From positions 3,135,957-3,199,956 of the forward strand of contig JAUPFP010000008.1 in NCBI GenBank assembly GCA_036925085.1: a stretch of DNA of 64,000 bases, in the 5' to 3' direction. Under the pieces are notes generated by a model. The model was not told the origin of the DNA and did no database searches. It saw nothing but the letters and a program-made list of their open reading frames with translations. This document shows, piece by piece, positions 1-11,663 of this stretch. Position 1 is the stretch's first letter, and each line of letters starts with the position of its first letter. A program made the position numbers and the translations under genes. This stretch comes from Brachycybe producta. Lineage: Eukaryota > Arthropoda > Diplopoda > Playtdesmida > Andrognathidae.

Positions 1-510
1 CTTGAAATATAGTGAAATGTACACACACATTACAAGGAGCACACCATCCCCGTTTACATTGGAAATAAAAGAGATTTCGACCACCACAATCACCAACAAT
101 GAAGAAGAAGAAGACATAAGAAAGAAAAAAACCCTTCCATAATAGAGTCGGATATATAAAATTACAAACTGAACAAGTAATTTTCAGAAAAGCTTATATT
201 TTAGGACCTTTTATATAAATGTATGTTTGTGTGTATACTATTTTTGTAATAGGTTATTTCTTTTTTAGACTTTAGGATATATGATGTATATTAAGGTGAG
301 TGGGCTGTGTGGTGAATGGGGATAATTTTGTTTTGTGGGATTGACATTTGTATATTAATTTTGTTTTTATATATGTGCATGTATATGTGCTTCACAATGC
401 TTAATGCTGCATGTGGACTTTTTATGTCCCTCTGCCATATGCCTATTTGGCTGCTAGCAGAGTACTAATTTAATTGTAATTGTAAGGTTGGGTTTTAAAG
501 TGTAACCCGT
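1..510. other. AT-rich non-coding stretch
   Basis: No open frame with coding character. It holds short A/T runs and, at about 412-470, one copy of a dispersed repeat listed separately. Confidence 0.6.
412..470 (+). repeat. Dispersed repeat, copy 1
   Basis: The segment starting GCATGTGGACTTTTTATGTC and running through CTGCCAT and GGCTGCTAGCAGAGTACT recurs almost unchanged at about 6203-6264. Diverged reverse-orientation copies appear near 25645-25680 and 48350-48405. No target duplication or terminal repeat is clear, so the class (SINE tail or MITE) is undecided. Confidence 0.6.
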
Positions 511-1042
511 CACTCGAATTCTAATAATTCTGTCTTTCAGGTGCAAAAATGACGGGGAAAAACATGGATGTGTTTTAGAAACTAGAAGGGTAAGCTCACT
601 CACATAAAGGTATTTTCATGTTGATAATTTAAAAAAAATAAGCATTTTAACCCAACTTTAAGCAGACGATCTTTTTTTCTTAATTTTTATTCGATAAAAA
701 GTTTATTTTTGACAGATATCAACATGAAAATACCGTTAAGTGATTAAGCAACTCATCTAGTTTCTATAGTCGACTTTTAATCTCTTTTATTCGGCCATGT
801 TAATTATGCCATGTTGCGCGCTCCATACTCTAATAATTATTGCAAGCGCCCTCTTGTAGCAGCAAAAATTTAATTATTAGAGTATGGTGCGTACAATATG
901 GCATAATTAACATGGCCGATTAAAAGTCGACACGTCGAGATTAAAGTCGACATATAAAAAAAATCTTGCGTGTCCTTTACAGGGCTCCGTAAGTTTTTTC
1001 TTAATTTTCTTCCCTGAAAAGACAGAATAATCAAGTGTTTGA
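511..1042. mobile_element. Foldback MITE, family A (interrupted by a second element)
   Basis: The two halves are inverted. The left half has GTTTTAGAAACTAGAAGG and GGTATTTTCATGTTGATA; the right half has ATCAACATGAAAATACCG and CATCTAGTTTCTA. The ends resemble ACTCGAATTCTAATAATTCTG and CAGAATAATCAAG. Related copies lie at 18471-18532, 26850-27167, 31621-31908 and 53326-53482, with a partial copy at 37478-37600. A smaller foldback element (770-930) sits inside it. There is no coding capacity, so it is non-autonomous. The superfamily is not determined. Confidence 0.6.
770..930. mobile_element. Small foldback element nested in family A MITE
   Basis: The 161-bp unit begins TCGACTTTTAATC and ends GATTAAAAGTCGA. 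Long inverted arms contain GGCCATGTTAATTATGCCAT and CCATACTCTAATAATTA, matched by TAATTATTAGAGTATGG and ATGGCATAATTAACATGGCC on the right. It interrupts the larger foldback element, so it arrived later. It carries no frame of interest. Confidence 0.65.
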
Positions 1043-1684
1043 AAATCAGCTGTTCCATAAAAAATATGCTAAATCAAAAGCGAAATGGGACTTTTTAAAA
1101 ACTCATAGAAATATGAATTTATAAAACAAGAATTTTTTCACTTTTTTTTAGAGAAAAAAAATAATCTTCACTTGATTTTTAATATAAAAAATCTGAGAAC
1201 ATTAAAATGCTTTCTAAATTAAATGGATTGCAGACCATAAAAATGATAAAACAGTTGCAATTTTTTTTTAAGTAAGACAGAATCCATGACAATGATCCAT
1301 GAGATTTGCAAAGATTAATCTTATTCAAAGCCTCATTTTTAGACTTTTTTTTTCAAAATAAGAATTGCCTTAAAAACCGTAAAAAGATAAGCTTTTCTAC
1401 CTAAATTTATACTTAGATTTAAAAAAAAAATTGTGTTGAATCATTTCTCTCATTTCAATGTTCAAACTTTACATTCTGAAGTCAACATCATATAAGAAAC
1501 TTTTGAGATAGAAACATAAACAGCAGAAGGATATCATTTATTCTTAGTCAAAGTAGAAAATTACTTATTCTGTATAATTACTAGACAATGTATAAAACAC
1601 TCATTAAGTAGTAAATCTGCACATAAAAATATTTAATAGCATTTTAAGCAATATATACGCATACTCATAGAATTATGTCAAATG

Positions 1685-1915
1685 AATTACTGTTTTAGAC
1701 ATTCTGCACATTGCCTAATGATCTATTAATTGTATAGTTTAACTACCGAATAATAAATCTGTACAATTATTTAATAGCGTTTACGGCAATGTGCAGAATT
1801 CGGAAAATAACGAACCAATCGTATGATAATGTCACCTTATAAGCCTCATATCGATTGCTTTGAGTTTAGACATTCTGCACATTGCCTAAGGATCTATTAA
1901 CTGTATAGATTAACT
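1685..1915. repeat. Local inverted/direct repeat cluster
   Basis: The block TTTAGACATTCTGCACATTG occurs twice (about 1696 and 1865) in direct orientation. Between them its inverse appears as GGCAATGTGCAGAATTC (about 1785). A weaker relative (AATCTGCACATAAAAATATT) lies near 1615. This looks like a decayed foldback element or tandem insertion of one family. No coding content. Confidence 0.5.
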
Positions 1916-2827
1916 AGGAAATTGGTGGTTTTGCACATTGACTAGTGAAAATAAAGACTGACTGATTTTTTTCACTTAACAGTAACATGTTTATTGAAAA
2001 TTTGTGTTTGTCCAATGTCCAAGTTCGAAGAAAAGGCGATAAGGCAACTTTTTTCTTAATTGGCAAACAACCGAATGACCTTCTGGTAAAACAGCGACAA
2101 CGTATCAAAAGAGAACACACATAATAACCACACACACACACACGCACAGAATCTACGTCTTTTTTTAATGTATTACTCATGGTATCGATCGTATTTATAA
2201 GTATATACGTGTATATGTCTAGTTATTACAGACACACATACACAGAAGAAGAAGAGAAAAAAAAAAACATTCATCGAATGAAATTAAATGTACTCAACTC
2301 AAAAAGGGATAGGTGACTAACATACAGACACATAGAACTTCCCCTGAAATAAGGCAATCACTGATAGCAACAACATTAACCAAGTTCCTGTTGCTTGAAA
2401 AGAAAAAAAAAACACATTAATGTTGAAAGAAAAAACCCAGAAGGTAGAACAGGACCAGACACCATAACGCAAGAAATATCGATCGATAATATCGATCAAT
2501 ACCGTCTTATTATTCTTCTTCTAAAAAGGGTATTTCACTCTTGAATTTATGTTTTGTGTGTCTTTATAACCTTAAACTCAGTTCATATATTAATACACTT
2601 GGTGCAAAAAGAAAGAAGAAAAAGGTAACTTTATAGAGTGATTTTTAGAAGAAGAAAAAACATTGGAAAACTTAATTTGTAATTATATTTAATTAGTAGA
2701 GAGAAGAAAAAAATATGAAACTAAATATCACACACAACCTCTGTTTAAATAAAAAAATTCTTTTCTAACTTTGTTTCAAAATGATGACGCCAAAAAAACC
2801 CATAAAGACTGGAGACTAGAAATGGGA
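1916..2827. other. Non-coding stretch
   Basis: A/T-rich sequence with CA-type microsatellite runs (about 2130-2150) and GAAGAAGAA tracts. No supportable gene. A minus-strand acceptor-like tract precedes a short open frame near 2400, but nothing supports it as an exon. Confidence 0.5.
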
Positions 2828-2956
2828 TAGAGAGAGAGAGAAAGAACGAGAGAGAGAAAGAGAAAGCGAAAGAACGAGAGAGAGAGAGAGAGAAAGAGAA
2901 AGCGAAAGAACGAGAGAGAGAGAGACAGCAAAAGAGAGAGAGAAAAAGAGAGAGAA

Positions 2957-2987
<31 letters not shown>

Positions 2988-3280
2988 AAGCAAAAGAGAG
3001 AGAAAGAGAGAGAGAGAAAGAGAGAGAGAGAAAGAGAGAGAGAGAAAGAGAGAGAGAAAGAGAAAGAAAGAGAAAGAAAGAGAGAAAGAGAGAGAGAAAA
3101 AGAGAGAGAGAAAGAGAAAGAAAGAGAGAGAAAGAGAGAGAGAAAGAGAAAGAGAGAGAAAGAGAGAGAGAAAGAGAAAGAAAGAGAGAGAAAGAGAGAG
3201 AAAGAGAAAGAAAGAGAGAGAAAGAGAGAGAGAAAGAGAAAGAAAGAGAGAGAGAAAAAGAGAGAGAGAAAGAGAAAGAA

Positions 3281-3313
<33 letters not shown>

Positions 3314-3462
3314 ACGAGAGAGAGAAAGAGAGAGAGAACGAGAGAGAGAAAGAGAGAACGAGAGAGAGAAAGAGAAAGAGAGAGAGAACGAGAGAGAGAA
3401 AGAGAAAGAGAGAGAGAACGAGAGAGAGAAAGAGAGAACGAGAGAGAGAGAAAGAGAGAGAG
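2828..3462. repeat. (GA)n array, left of the LINE fragment
   Basis: About 635 bp of GA dinucleotides with regular AAAG and AACG interruptions, giving a higher-order pattern. Long minus-strand frames made of Ser/Leu/Phe here are only translations of the repeat. The array stops abruptly at the first base of the LINE fragment at 3463. Confidence 0.95.
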
Positions 3463-4575
3463 CACCTCGATGCAGCGCAGAGGCCATTCCTGCTGGCCGT
3501 GTGCAGGGCCTACAGGACGACGGCGAACCGAGCACTCCAGGTGGCATCGGGCTGCCCCCCACCATCGGTGCTCGCGGCCGAGAGGCGGAACCTTTGGGTG
3601 AAGAGGAAGCTGCTTTCCGGAAGCCTGGACTCCCCACTCAGGGTACAGGACATGGATCACCCTAGTTGGAGGCATGCATTTAACATAAAGACATGGAGTG
3701 AACCAGTGGTGGCTGGAATGGACCTGTGCGTGTATACTGACGGGTCGAAGATGGATGGGAGAGTGGGGGCGGCCTTCGTTTCGGTGAGAGGGACAGTGGA
3801 AGGCGACACATGGGAAACACGCATGCCGGACGACTGCTCAGTGTTTCAGGCGGAGCTCCTGGCCATTAGCGAGGCAGTCAGCTATGCAGGGATGCAGCAG
3901 CTGCCATGGAACTCCTTGGCGATCTGCTCCGACTCTATGTCGGCCCTCCAGGTGGTAGCAGAGGGAGATCGGGCACACGCAGGAGCCTACCATACAAATG
4001 GAAGGTTGAGTGCATGGTGTGAAGAAGGACGGGACATCCACCTCATCTGGATCAAGGCTCATGCGGGACACCAGTTCAATGAGCTGGCGGACGGTGCGGC
4101 CAAGAGAGGGACCAGGGGGGATGTCATTACCCAACACCGGCTTCCTATGGCTGGGCTGCGGCAGACCCAGAGGGCTTCAACGACACTGCAGTGGCAGCTG
4201 ATGTGGGACAGAGCGGTACAGGGACGGCAGCTGTATGGATTCATTCCCGAGGTAGCCCATAACGCGGGACTTGTGACTGGGAAGCTACTGCAGCTTCTGA
4301 CGGGTCATGGCCCATTCCAATCATACCTCCACCGGTTCCGGCTGCGCGACCACCATAACTGTCAGTGTCACGGAGGTCCGGACTCACTCAACCACATTCT
4401 GTACGACTGCACACTGCCAAAGAGAGTGCAGGCCAGAGGCCGGCTGGCACATACAACAACAAGAAGCGGACACCACTGGCCCCTGGAAATTGATGGAATG
4501 CTGGAAGATGCAAGACTCCTGGCTGAGCTGCGCAGATTTGCGGCTTCAGCAGTCTTCGAATACGACCCCGGCTAG
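3463..4575 (+). pseudogene. 5'-truncated non-LTR retrotransposon ORF2 fragment (RT thumb, RNase H, zinc-knuckle-like end)
   Basis: An uninterrupted frame of about 370 codons ends at TAG 4573-4575. It enters directly from the GA array with no start codon. The first part (AYRTTANRALQVASG, then PPPSVLAAERR) resembles the segment just after the reverse-transcriptase core in R1/I/LOA-type elements. An RNase H domain follows: YTDGSK (Asp), AELLA (Glu), SDSMSAL (Asp) and WIKAHAGHQFNELAD (His, Asp). Near the C-terminus a CQCHGGPDSLNHILYDC motif has the usual Cys/His spacing. Composition is GC-richer than its surroundings, and the frame is intact, so insertion is fairly recent. The catalytic RT core and ORF1 are absent. 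The clade (R1, I or LOA) is inferred, not proven. Confidence 0.85.
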
Positions 4576-4589
4576 GGGCGGTGTTTCTT

Positions 4590-4815
4590 TACAGGTGCCT
4601 CTGTTTCTTTTTCAGGCATTTTGTTTCTTTCAGGCATTTTATTTTATTTCAGGCATTTTATTTCCTTTCAGGCGCCTTGTTTCTTTCCAGGTGCCTCTGT
4701 TTCTTTTCAGGCGTTTTATCTCTTTTCAGGTGCTCTTATTTCTTTCCAGGCACCTGGTTTCTTTCCAGAAGTTTAATCTTAATTCAGGTACCTGGTTTCT
4801 TTTCAGGTGTCTGTT
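4590..4815 (+). repeat. Minisatellite in the LINE 3' tail
   Basis: About ten imperfect copies of a 20-24-bp unit of the form CAGGYGCCTYTGTTTCTTTT, drifting to CAGGCATTTTATTTC. It starts 15 bases after the LINE stop codon, so it probably belongs to the element's 3' UTR. The phasing is head to tail on the + strand. Confidence 0.8.
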
Positions 4816-4902
4816 TAATTTAAAGGCGTTTCTGCAAGTTGCAATCTAGGAGAAGTAGGCCTAAAGCCACTATGGCGGGTGGGCCGTTAACCCTAATACA
4901 GA

Positions 4903-5143
4903 GAGAAAGAAAGAGAGAACGAGAGAGAGAAAGAGAGAACGAGAGAGAGAGAAAGAGAGAACGAGAGAGAAAAAGAGAGAGAACGAGAGAGAGAGAGAGA
5001 GAAAGAAAGAGAGAGAAAGAAAGAGAGAACGAGAGAGAGAGAGAGAGAGAGAAAGAAAGAGAGAGAAAGAAGAGAGAGAGAGAGAAAGAAAGAGAGAGAG
5101 AAGAAAGAGAGAGAAAGAAAGAAAGAGAGAGAAAGAGAGAAAA

Positions 5144-5174
<31 letters not shown>

Positions 5175-5285
5175 AAGAAAAAGAGAAAAAGAGAGAGAGA
5201 GAGAGAAAGAAAAAGAGAAAAAGAGAGAGAGAGAGAAAGAAAGAGAGAACGAGAGTGAGAAAGAGAGAAAGAAAGAGAAAGAGAG

Positions 5286-5325
<40 letters not shown>
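4903..5325. repeat. (GA)n array, right of the LINE fragment
   Basis: About 420 bp of GA dinucleotides with AAAG/AACG interruptions of the same style as the array at 2828-3462 and in the same orientation. The two together look like one array split by the LINE fragment and its tail. Confidence 0.93.
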
Positions 5326-5330
<5 letters not shown>

Positions 5331-7495
5331 AGGGAGCTAAATGTGAACCAAAATGCAAATTATCAGAAAAAAAGAACAACATTGTTTAGCATTTTTTGTA
5401 TGTGAATATAAAATAGGTGAAGTATAGAAACCCCCTACAAAGCATTTTATTATCATAATAATAATAATAAAAGAACCGCTCTAAACGTATATAATATATA
5501 AAAATAACGATATATATATTGGGTATAAAATACAAATCTAATTTGCTACTAAAACTGTTAACATATAAACAGGTGTGAATTTACCCACACTTTAAGAATC
5601 AATCAGAACGTTTTTAAACTCATCGATCAATGGTGTAACCGGTTGACGAATCTACAGAAATTCGTTTCGGTTTTTTCATAGTGTAAAAATGTCCTGGGTT
5701 TTCAAACTCAGTTAAGCATAAAACAAAACAGTATAATTTAATTAGCCATCTATTTAAAACAGAAACTACAGAGTATATATTGCTTTTTTTGAATTTTTAA
5801 TGTTCCACCGATGAAAATTAGAAAATTATTGCAACTTTTATAACCCTAGTAAAATTACGGTTGCAAAATATTAAATTTTATGAAAGGTCCTTATAACAGG
5901 GGGGGGGGAGGGGGCCGAGAAAAATTATTTGGTCGGTCCTAAGAAGTCCAATAAAAAATGCCTACAATAAATAAGGGTTAATTTCTTTTGTGTTATTTTG
6001 TGAAAACTTTTAGCAAAGCAAGAAAATTTTTTTAAAAAAATGTCTGAAACCAGCAAAATTATTTTGTTCTTTCTAGAATATTTTTCTAGTTTTCACTCCT
6101 TTTTCCACCAAAATGTGTTACTGTAATTTTTTATTTTACTTTTTGGATTTACTATTATTAATAAAAAAAACATCCACTTTGTGATAGTTTTCTTGTGATA
6201 ATGCTTAAAGCATGTGGACTTTTATGTCCCTCTGCCATAGGTCTATTTGGCTGCTAGCAGAGTACTTTTTGTAATTGTGTGATTTTTAAACTTTTTCCAA
6301 GTTTCATCATAAAATGGACTCCTTAATAATAAAAAACTGGCCCTCAAACTAAGTCACCCACCCACGGGGAAAATACCGGATCGGCCAGTACGTCCCTGGG
6401 TTTTAAACAAAGTTTTACAATTTTCTGATATGTATCCCTACGTTTAACAAATGAACAATAATAAAAGTAATTTAATTTTTTGATGCAAAATGAAAACACA
6501 TTTGACAAAAAAGGCCCTTTTTTAATCCAGATTCGGCTTTTTTTAATGACTTTTTTATAACCAGTTTTCTTGATACTTTTCTGTACATTTTTCATGATTT
6601 TCAGAGGTCGAAACCTTTAATTTGTTAAGTACATTGTATTGAAGTTTGTTTTTGGATAGAATCCCCCCCCCCCCTTCCTCCCTTTAGTCTATTATTATTA
6701 TAATAGATAACAAAAGTTGCTGATAGAATTAAGAATAAAGTGCGGAGGATCCTCAAACATCAATTTTGTGTTGTTTTAGATTCATAAGTGGTCCAGTTAT
6801 CGAAAAACTGCAGCCATATGTTATAGTTCTTCAAAGTTGTTCTATAGAGATTACTTAGAAGAAGGGAGAGAGGGGGCCCGCCCCACCCCTACTCGGGATA
6901 AAAAGGATACTCTCATTAGCCAGCGTCAACATCTCAATAACCAAACTATTATGAATAGAGAGAGAGAGTTGGGATCGTAAAAATTGTTGACAGTTTTACG
7001 AGTAATTAACGTTGTAACCTTGTTATCATTAACTTGCTAAAGATTCTTTTCCAAATGTATTAAGAACGAGTAGAAGGGGGGGGGGGGGGGAAAGTGTTAT
7101 CCTTACAGTGTTCTTAAGTACAAGTTTTATTCATTCCCGAGGATCACAAATTGGCACAAAAGAAACATAAAATAATGTGTGTTCATCAACTCTCTCTTAT
7201 CAACTTTTGAGCAGAGCCCAATGTGTCAACTTATAATATGGATTATGTATTTTGATGAAAGTGGCCAACAAGACAAGAAAATAAAAAGGCCAAAATATAC
7301 TAGTATGTGTCACACAAATGTTTTGACAAATAAGATTAAGTATTTTATTGCCACATATTTTTTATTAATAATTCATCTTTTAATTTTTGTTTCTGAAGTG
7401 ACGACTATTCAAGATAAAATAACATAACATGGAAAAAAAACAGCAGAAAAATACGATTAAAATCGGATAACACGAAATATATCTTCAATCCGGTC
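5326..7495. other. Non-coding stretch
   Basis: AT-rich, with long homopolymers: a G run near 5901, a C run near 6663 and about 14 G at 7077-7090. It includes copy 2 of the dispersed repeat at 6203-6264. Short frames here lack splice context and protein character. Confidence 0.55.
6203..6264 (+). repeat. Dispersed repeat, copy 2
   Basis: Nearly identical to 412-470: GCATGTGGACTTTTATGTCC, then CTCTGCCATAGGTCTATTTG, then GCTGCTAGCAGAGTACT. Flanks differ (a poly-T-rich stretch follows here), so the shared unit is about 60-70 bp. Confidence 0.6.
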
Positions 7496-7503
7496 TCTTA
7501 GAA

Positions 7504-7983
7504 CAGCCGTCGCCAACCATTGGTCCGTGGACCACTGGTGGTCAGCAGAAAAATCTGGACAATATTTGCATTTTTTTTTGTTTTATTAATAATAAAACAA
7601 AAAAATATATTCTTAATAAATTCTTCTATTCTGAATGACAATTTTCGTCTTTCTATTGCACTAAATTCACGAAATGTACTTGAAGAGTCTAGTACAGTTC
7701 TCGTGAAATACGGCGCGGCACGCGAGAGAGCCACATTTCGTTCAGTTTCCCCCCACCACACACTCATTCTCCGCTAAGCTTCAATTATTTTGTAATAATT
7801 AAACTAACTTATAATAATTTTGTTACAATTAAACAACCTTTAAAGATTTTCTATTAATAAAATGGAAGTTCTCTGATCATTATTTGACAAACGTATTTAT
7901 CTTTTTTTAAAAAAAAATTCATATTAGTGGTCCGCGGGATTTAAAATTTTGAATTTAGTGGTCCGAAAGGTTGGCGACCGCTG
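7504..7983. mobile_element. hAT-type non-autonomous element with perfect 8-bp TSD
   Basis: Ends are CAGCCGTCGCCAACC and, inverted, GGTTGGCGACCGCTG. Both are flanked by the identical 8-mer TCTTAGAA (7496-7503 and 7984-7991). CAG-start terminal repeats plus an 8-bp target duplication are the signature of hAT transposition. The 480-bp interior has one 85-codon + frame with a run (SSILNDNFRLSIALNSRN) that may be a decayed transposase C-terminus; that is only a guess. The intact duplication suggests recent insertion. Confidence 0.85.
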
Positions 7984-8082
7984 TCTTAGAAATAGCATAA
8001 ATAAAATTCTTCCCTTTTAAGATAGTAGTTTATGAATAGCTCATTTATTTATATTATTCTATCTTTTAATGAAGCCCGACCC

Positions 8083-8306
8083 CCATCAAGCTCACAAAAC
8101 ACAAACAAAACAAAAATTCAACGTTTCGAGACAAATAAGCGACAATTCTAAAACATTTCTACAACTTTTGTGTTTTGTTTTGTCTGCAATTTCATAAACT
8201 ATTAAATGTCCCGGCTCAAGTCGGTAAACATAAAAAAATTTGTGTTTTTTTCTGTTATTTTTGTTGTGTTTTTGTCTCAAACTTATGTTGCACTTTTGCC
8301 AGCTTG
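8083..8306. mobile_element. Foldback MITE, family C, copy 1
   Basis: It begins CATCAAGCTCACAAAACAC and ends TTTTGCCAGCTTG. Inside, GTTTCGAGACAAAT and TTTTGTCTCAAAC are inverted, and a central GTCCCGGCTCAAGT is present. Same family as 12077-12546. Terminal repeats are imperfect here, so this is the older copy. Confidence 0.65.
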
Positions 8307-9886
8307 CTTAATGTAGAAAATTCGATTCTATAGCCCCCTCCCCCCCCCTTCCAATAAATGTTTCAAAGGTTATTTTTATTCTTTTATTTTTCCTTCCATT
8401 TTAAAAAAATCCAAATGTCCACCTATTCTTCTTTCTCCTTTATCCATTTCAGACTACAAAAAAAATCTTTTTCACATAAATTTCACTAAATTTGCACGTT
8501 GAAATGTCTGAATTTGCATGTAAATTATGGGATATAAAACCGTGAAAGCAGCAACTAACTGTAAAGGACATATAGACCCATATTTTTTGTAATTTAGAAA
8601 CCTGGATTGTTATTACCTGAATGCAAATGAATTAGGTCCAAATTCAAGAAAGAGGAGGAGGAAACTTGGCAATTGAACTAAATCAGAACAGGGATTTCTA
8701 AGTTCTAACCAGTGAAAAAACATTGTTTTATATTCAGTGTCTATCTATTGGTTGAAACTCTTGCTCGGAAGAATCAATCAAGTTGAGAGACGTTCTGAGT
8801 TTCCATCTTGAATTAGAGCCTTAATTAAAAACTCGTGTTTCTCTCGAGAACCGAATTTTCTCTTCTCTCTCTCTCTCTCTCTCTCAAACAAATTAAAACA
8901 CATTTGTAACCCAAAATTATTCAGTGGTCATACATTATTTAAACTACATTAAAATACAATATTATAGCTTTTTGTTTTGTTGGATGCCAGTTGTGCCAAA
9001 TAATAAGGCGACCATCATATGGTTGGCTGGTTTATCATACAAACTTCAAACACTTGTCATAAGATTCGATCACAAATATGACTTAGTTGATCTCAAAGAA
9101 TTGGTCATATTATATTAATATTAATATATTATATTTGTGATTATATACTTCAAAAAGATAGATTGCCCTTTTCCTCCTAAAAGAATGGCCAAAGATGAGA
9201 AAGAGAGAGATGATAAATCTCTCTCTCTCTCTCTCTACCTTCATTATCATAATCATCATCATTTTTAGTGACTAGAAATGGTGGTCAATATATATAACTT
9301 AATAAAAACTCCATTATTTTATTCATTATGCAAATGATATGCAAAGAAAAGTTGCCTGAAACACTTGACCTCCAAAAAGAAAAAGCCGCTCCTCATCAAC
9401 CCAACAACCAATTGGTATTTTGTTACCAATTTGATTTAATTTAATTTAATAATTCTTCAATATACATGTATGTCAAACACTTTAAGGGAAGTTAAAACCA
9501 CGATTTGAAATGGAGATGTTTTAGAATTATTAATCACAAGTCTCTATCGACTTAGAAATAAAATTCATTGATAATATGGTTATAAAAGCTAGAACTTTTT
9601 AGAAAATGTTTTAAGGGTTAAAAATTTGCTTTAAGATGAAAATTTACCTCCCCGTATTCAAAAACCTTCATTAAAATAAAAGTTAAGCTTAAAGAATAAC
9701 GCAATTACAAAACTGTCTTATAGTAAGTATATGAAGAGTTTTTAAGTTTAACTTTGTTTAATTTTCACTCTCACTTAAGTAACTTTTTAGAATATATGGC
9801 GGAGTTAAAATTTAAAAAGTTTAATTTTAAGAATTTATTTTTTATCAATAAAATTACCATCATTTGCTATTCTAGTTTCTAATATA
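8307..9886. other. Non-coding stretch with CT microsatellites
   Basis: Contains (CT)n at about 8862-8885 and 9215-9236 and poly-C near 8335. No coding region supported. Confidence 0.5.
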
Positions 9887-9976
9887 CGGTGAAAACCGTT
9901 TAACACAAAATTCGTACAACACGAATAAAAATATATATTTCGTTCCCTTCAATTTCGTGTTAAACGATTTTCATTG
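9887..9976. mobile_element. 90-bp MITE with TA target duplication (Tc1/mariner-like)
   Basis: The left end CGGTGAAAACCGTTTAACAC mirrors the right end GTGTTAAACGATTTTCATTG, and both sides carry TA (9885-9886 and 9977-9978). The larger element at 28399-28804 has the same end type. TA duplication is typical of the Tc1/mariner/pogo superfamily; the assignment is inferred. Confidence 0.65.
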
Positions 9977-10997
9977 TAGATTCAATTTTGATCAGAAAAA
10001 TTTGCTTCTAAATAATCAAAATGGCAAATATTTAATTTAACATTGATTTCCATTGTTTCCTGCTACAACCTTTGGTAACAACAACAACACAGCTCGTTTT
10101 ACTTTTATTTGTAAACGTTAATTCGTAAATTAAGTCTTCAATTAACGCCAATCAATGACGAAACGAGACAACATCCATTTCATCATTAATTAATATCACA
10201 TATCAAACTGATGTTAAAAGTAAACTTAACAAAAGAGAATCCCAAAAGCAAATATATCTATGCGAAATATGCAAATTACTGCACGAGTTCCGGCCGCACG
10301 TGTAGCGACACATACATACATACATAGAGACACATGAATGCAAAAGAAGAGAGAGAGGGGGGGGGGGAAATCTGAAACGTAGACAGAATTTCAATTTCTG
10401 TAATATCTTCTTCTCTCGTATCACGCATTCTGTAATTTCCAACTTAACCGTCCTTCTTCTCTCTCTCTCTCTCTGCTAGGTTCGATGTAAAACCTCATTT
10501 CAGACTTGTGTATTTTATGGTCTCAACCGTGCCACTGATGGAGAATTTTATTTTAATGCATCGTCATCATCATCATCTTATGTAGAAAAAAAAAAGGAAG
10601 TCGTATATGAGCTGCTCTAGAAATATACGTTGAAATAACACAGGAGCCAAGAAATTTAAGTTTGTTTCGTCTTGTTTAGCGTGTGTGTAGTTTTTTCTAG
10701 ACATGTGTGAATATATTATGTGTGTCTTTATGTGTTTATGTGTGTGTGTGTTTTGTTATGTTATGCATTCAGCCATGTGTAAATTCAGTGCATGTTTCTC
10801 TCTCTATCTATGTGTGTTTGTGGCATGTGTAATTTTTCTCAGCTTTTGATTTAGCTGTTTCTGTGTGTGTGTGATTTCTGTACAATATGTTTGTCTATAT
10901 ATACTTGAACAACTCCAGTAAAAGTCATCCGTTTGCATAATTTAACAGATCTATTCTGACTCACGACTACAGCATAATCGACAATTATGAACACGGA

Positions 10998-11052
<55 letters not shown>

Positions 11053-11264
11053 CTCCCTCGACTCCCTTAAGCATTTGAATATGAGAGATACCCCCCCCCC
11101 CAAAAAAAACCAACAAACCCTCACCCCACCCCCTCCAATATAGAGAAAAAAAAACTAACTCCTTAGTCAGTCGTTACGTCATCATAAAACCATTTTTTTT
11201 AAACATCAATATTTTCGCAATGGCTGACCGACCTCAAATACAAAACGCACAAATTATAAAACAG

Positions 11265-11325
<61 letters not shown>

Positions 11326-11328
11326 GAA
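11265..11328. repeat. (GA)n microsatellite
   Basis: About 64 bp of nearly pure GA with one GGG interruption. Unlike the arrays at 2.8 and 4.9 kb it contains no retroelement sequence. Confidence 0.95.
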
Positions 11329-11534
11329 AAATACCGTGAATCTGCAAAACATAATTTAATTTATAAATGAATTTTTAAATTTGTTTTCGTTTTTTATTTC
11401 AAATAAAGAGAAAAAAAAAAGATGAATTCTGTTTTTAGAGAAACTTAAGATCAGTGTTATTCTCAAACTTCCCTTCCTCCTCCTCCTCCTCCTCCTACAT
11501 CATCACTTTTCAAACACTATATCCTTATATATAG

Positions 11535-11536
11535 CC

Positions 11537-11593
<57 letters not shown>

Positions 11594-11663
11594 TCTCTGT
11601 CTCTCTCTCTCTCTCTGTCTCTCTCTGTCTCTCTCTGTCTCTCTCTCTCTCTGTCTCTCTCTC
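11535..11663. repeat. (CT)n microsatellite with periodic GTCT
   Basis: About 130 bp of CT repeats with GTCT interruptions every 10-22 bases, giving a simple higher-order pattern. Confidence 0.95.

Noticed and set aside
2745..3675. Long minus-strand frames rich in Ser/Leu/Phe
   Set aside because: They are translations of the GA array and of the antisense of the LINE fragment; no protein character.
4839..5382. Frames of Arg/Glu repeats (+) and Ser/Leu/Phe (-)
   Set aside because: Pure translation of the second GA array.
10203..10442. 79-codon minus frame
   Set aside because: Covers CT/CA microsatellites and poly-G; no splice context.
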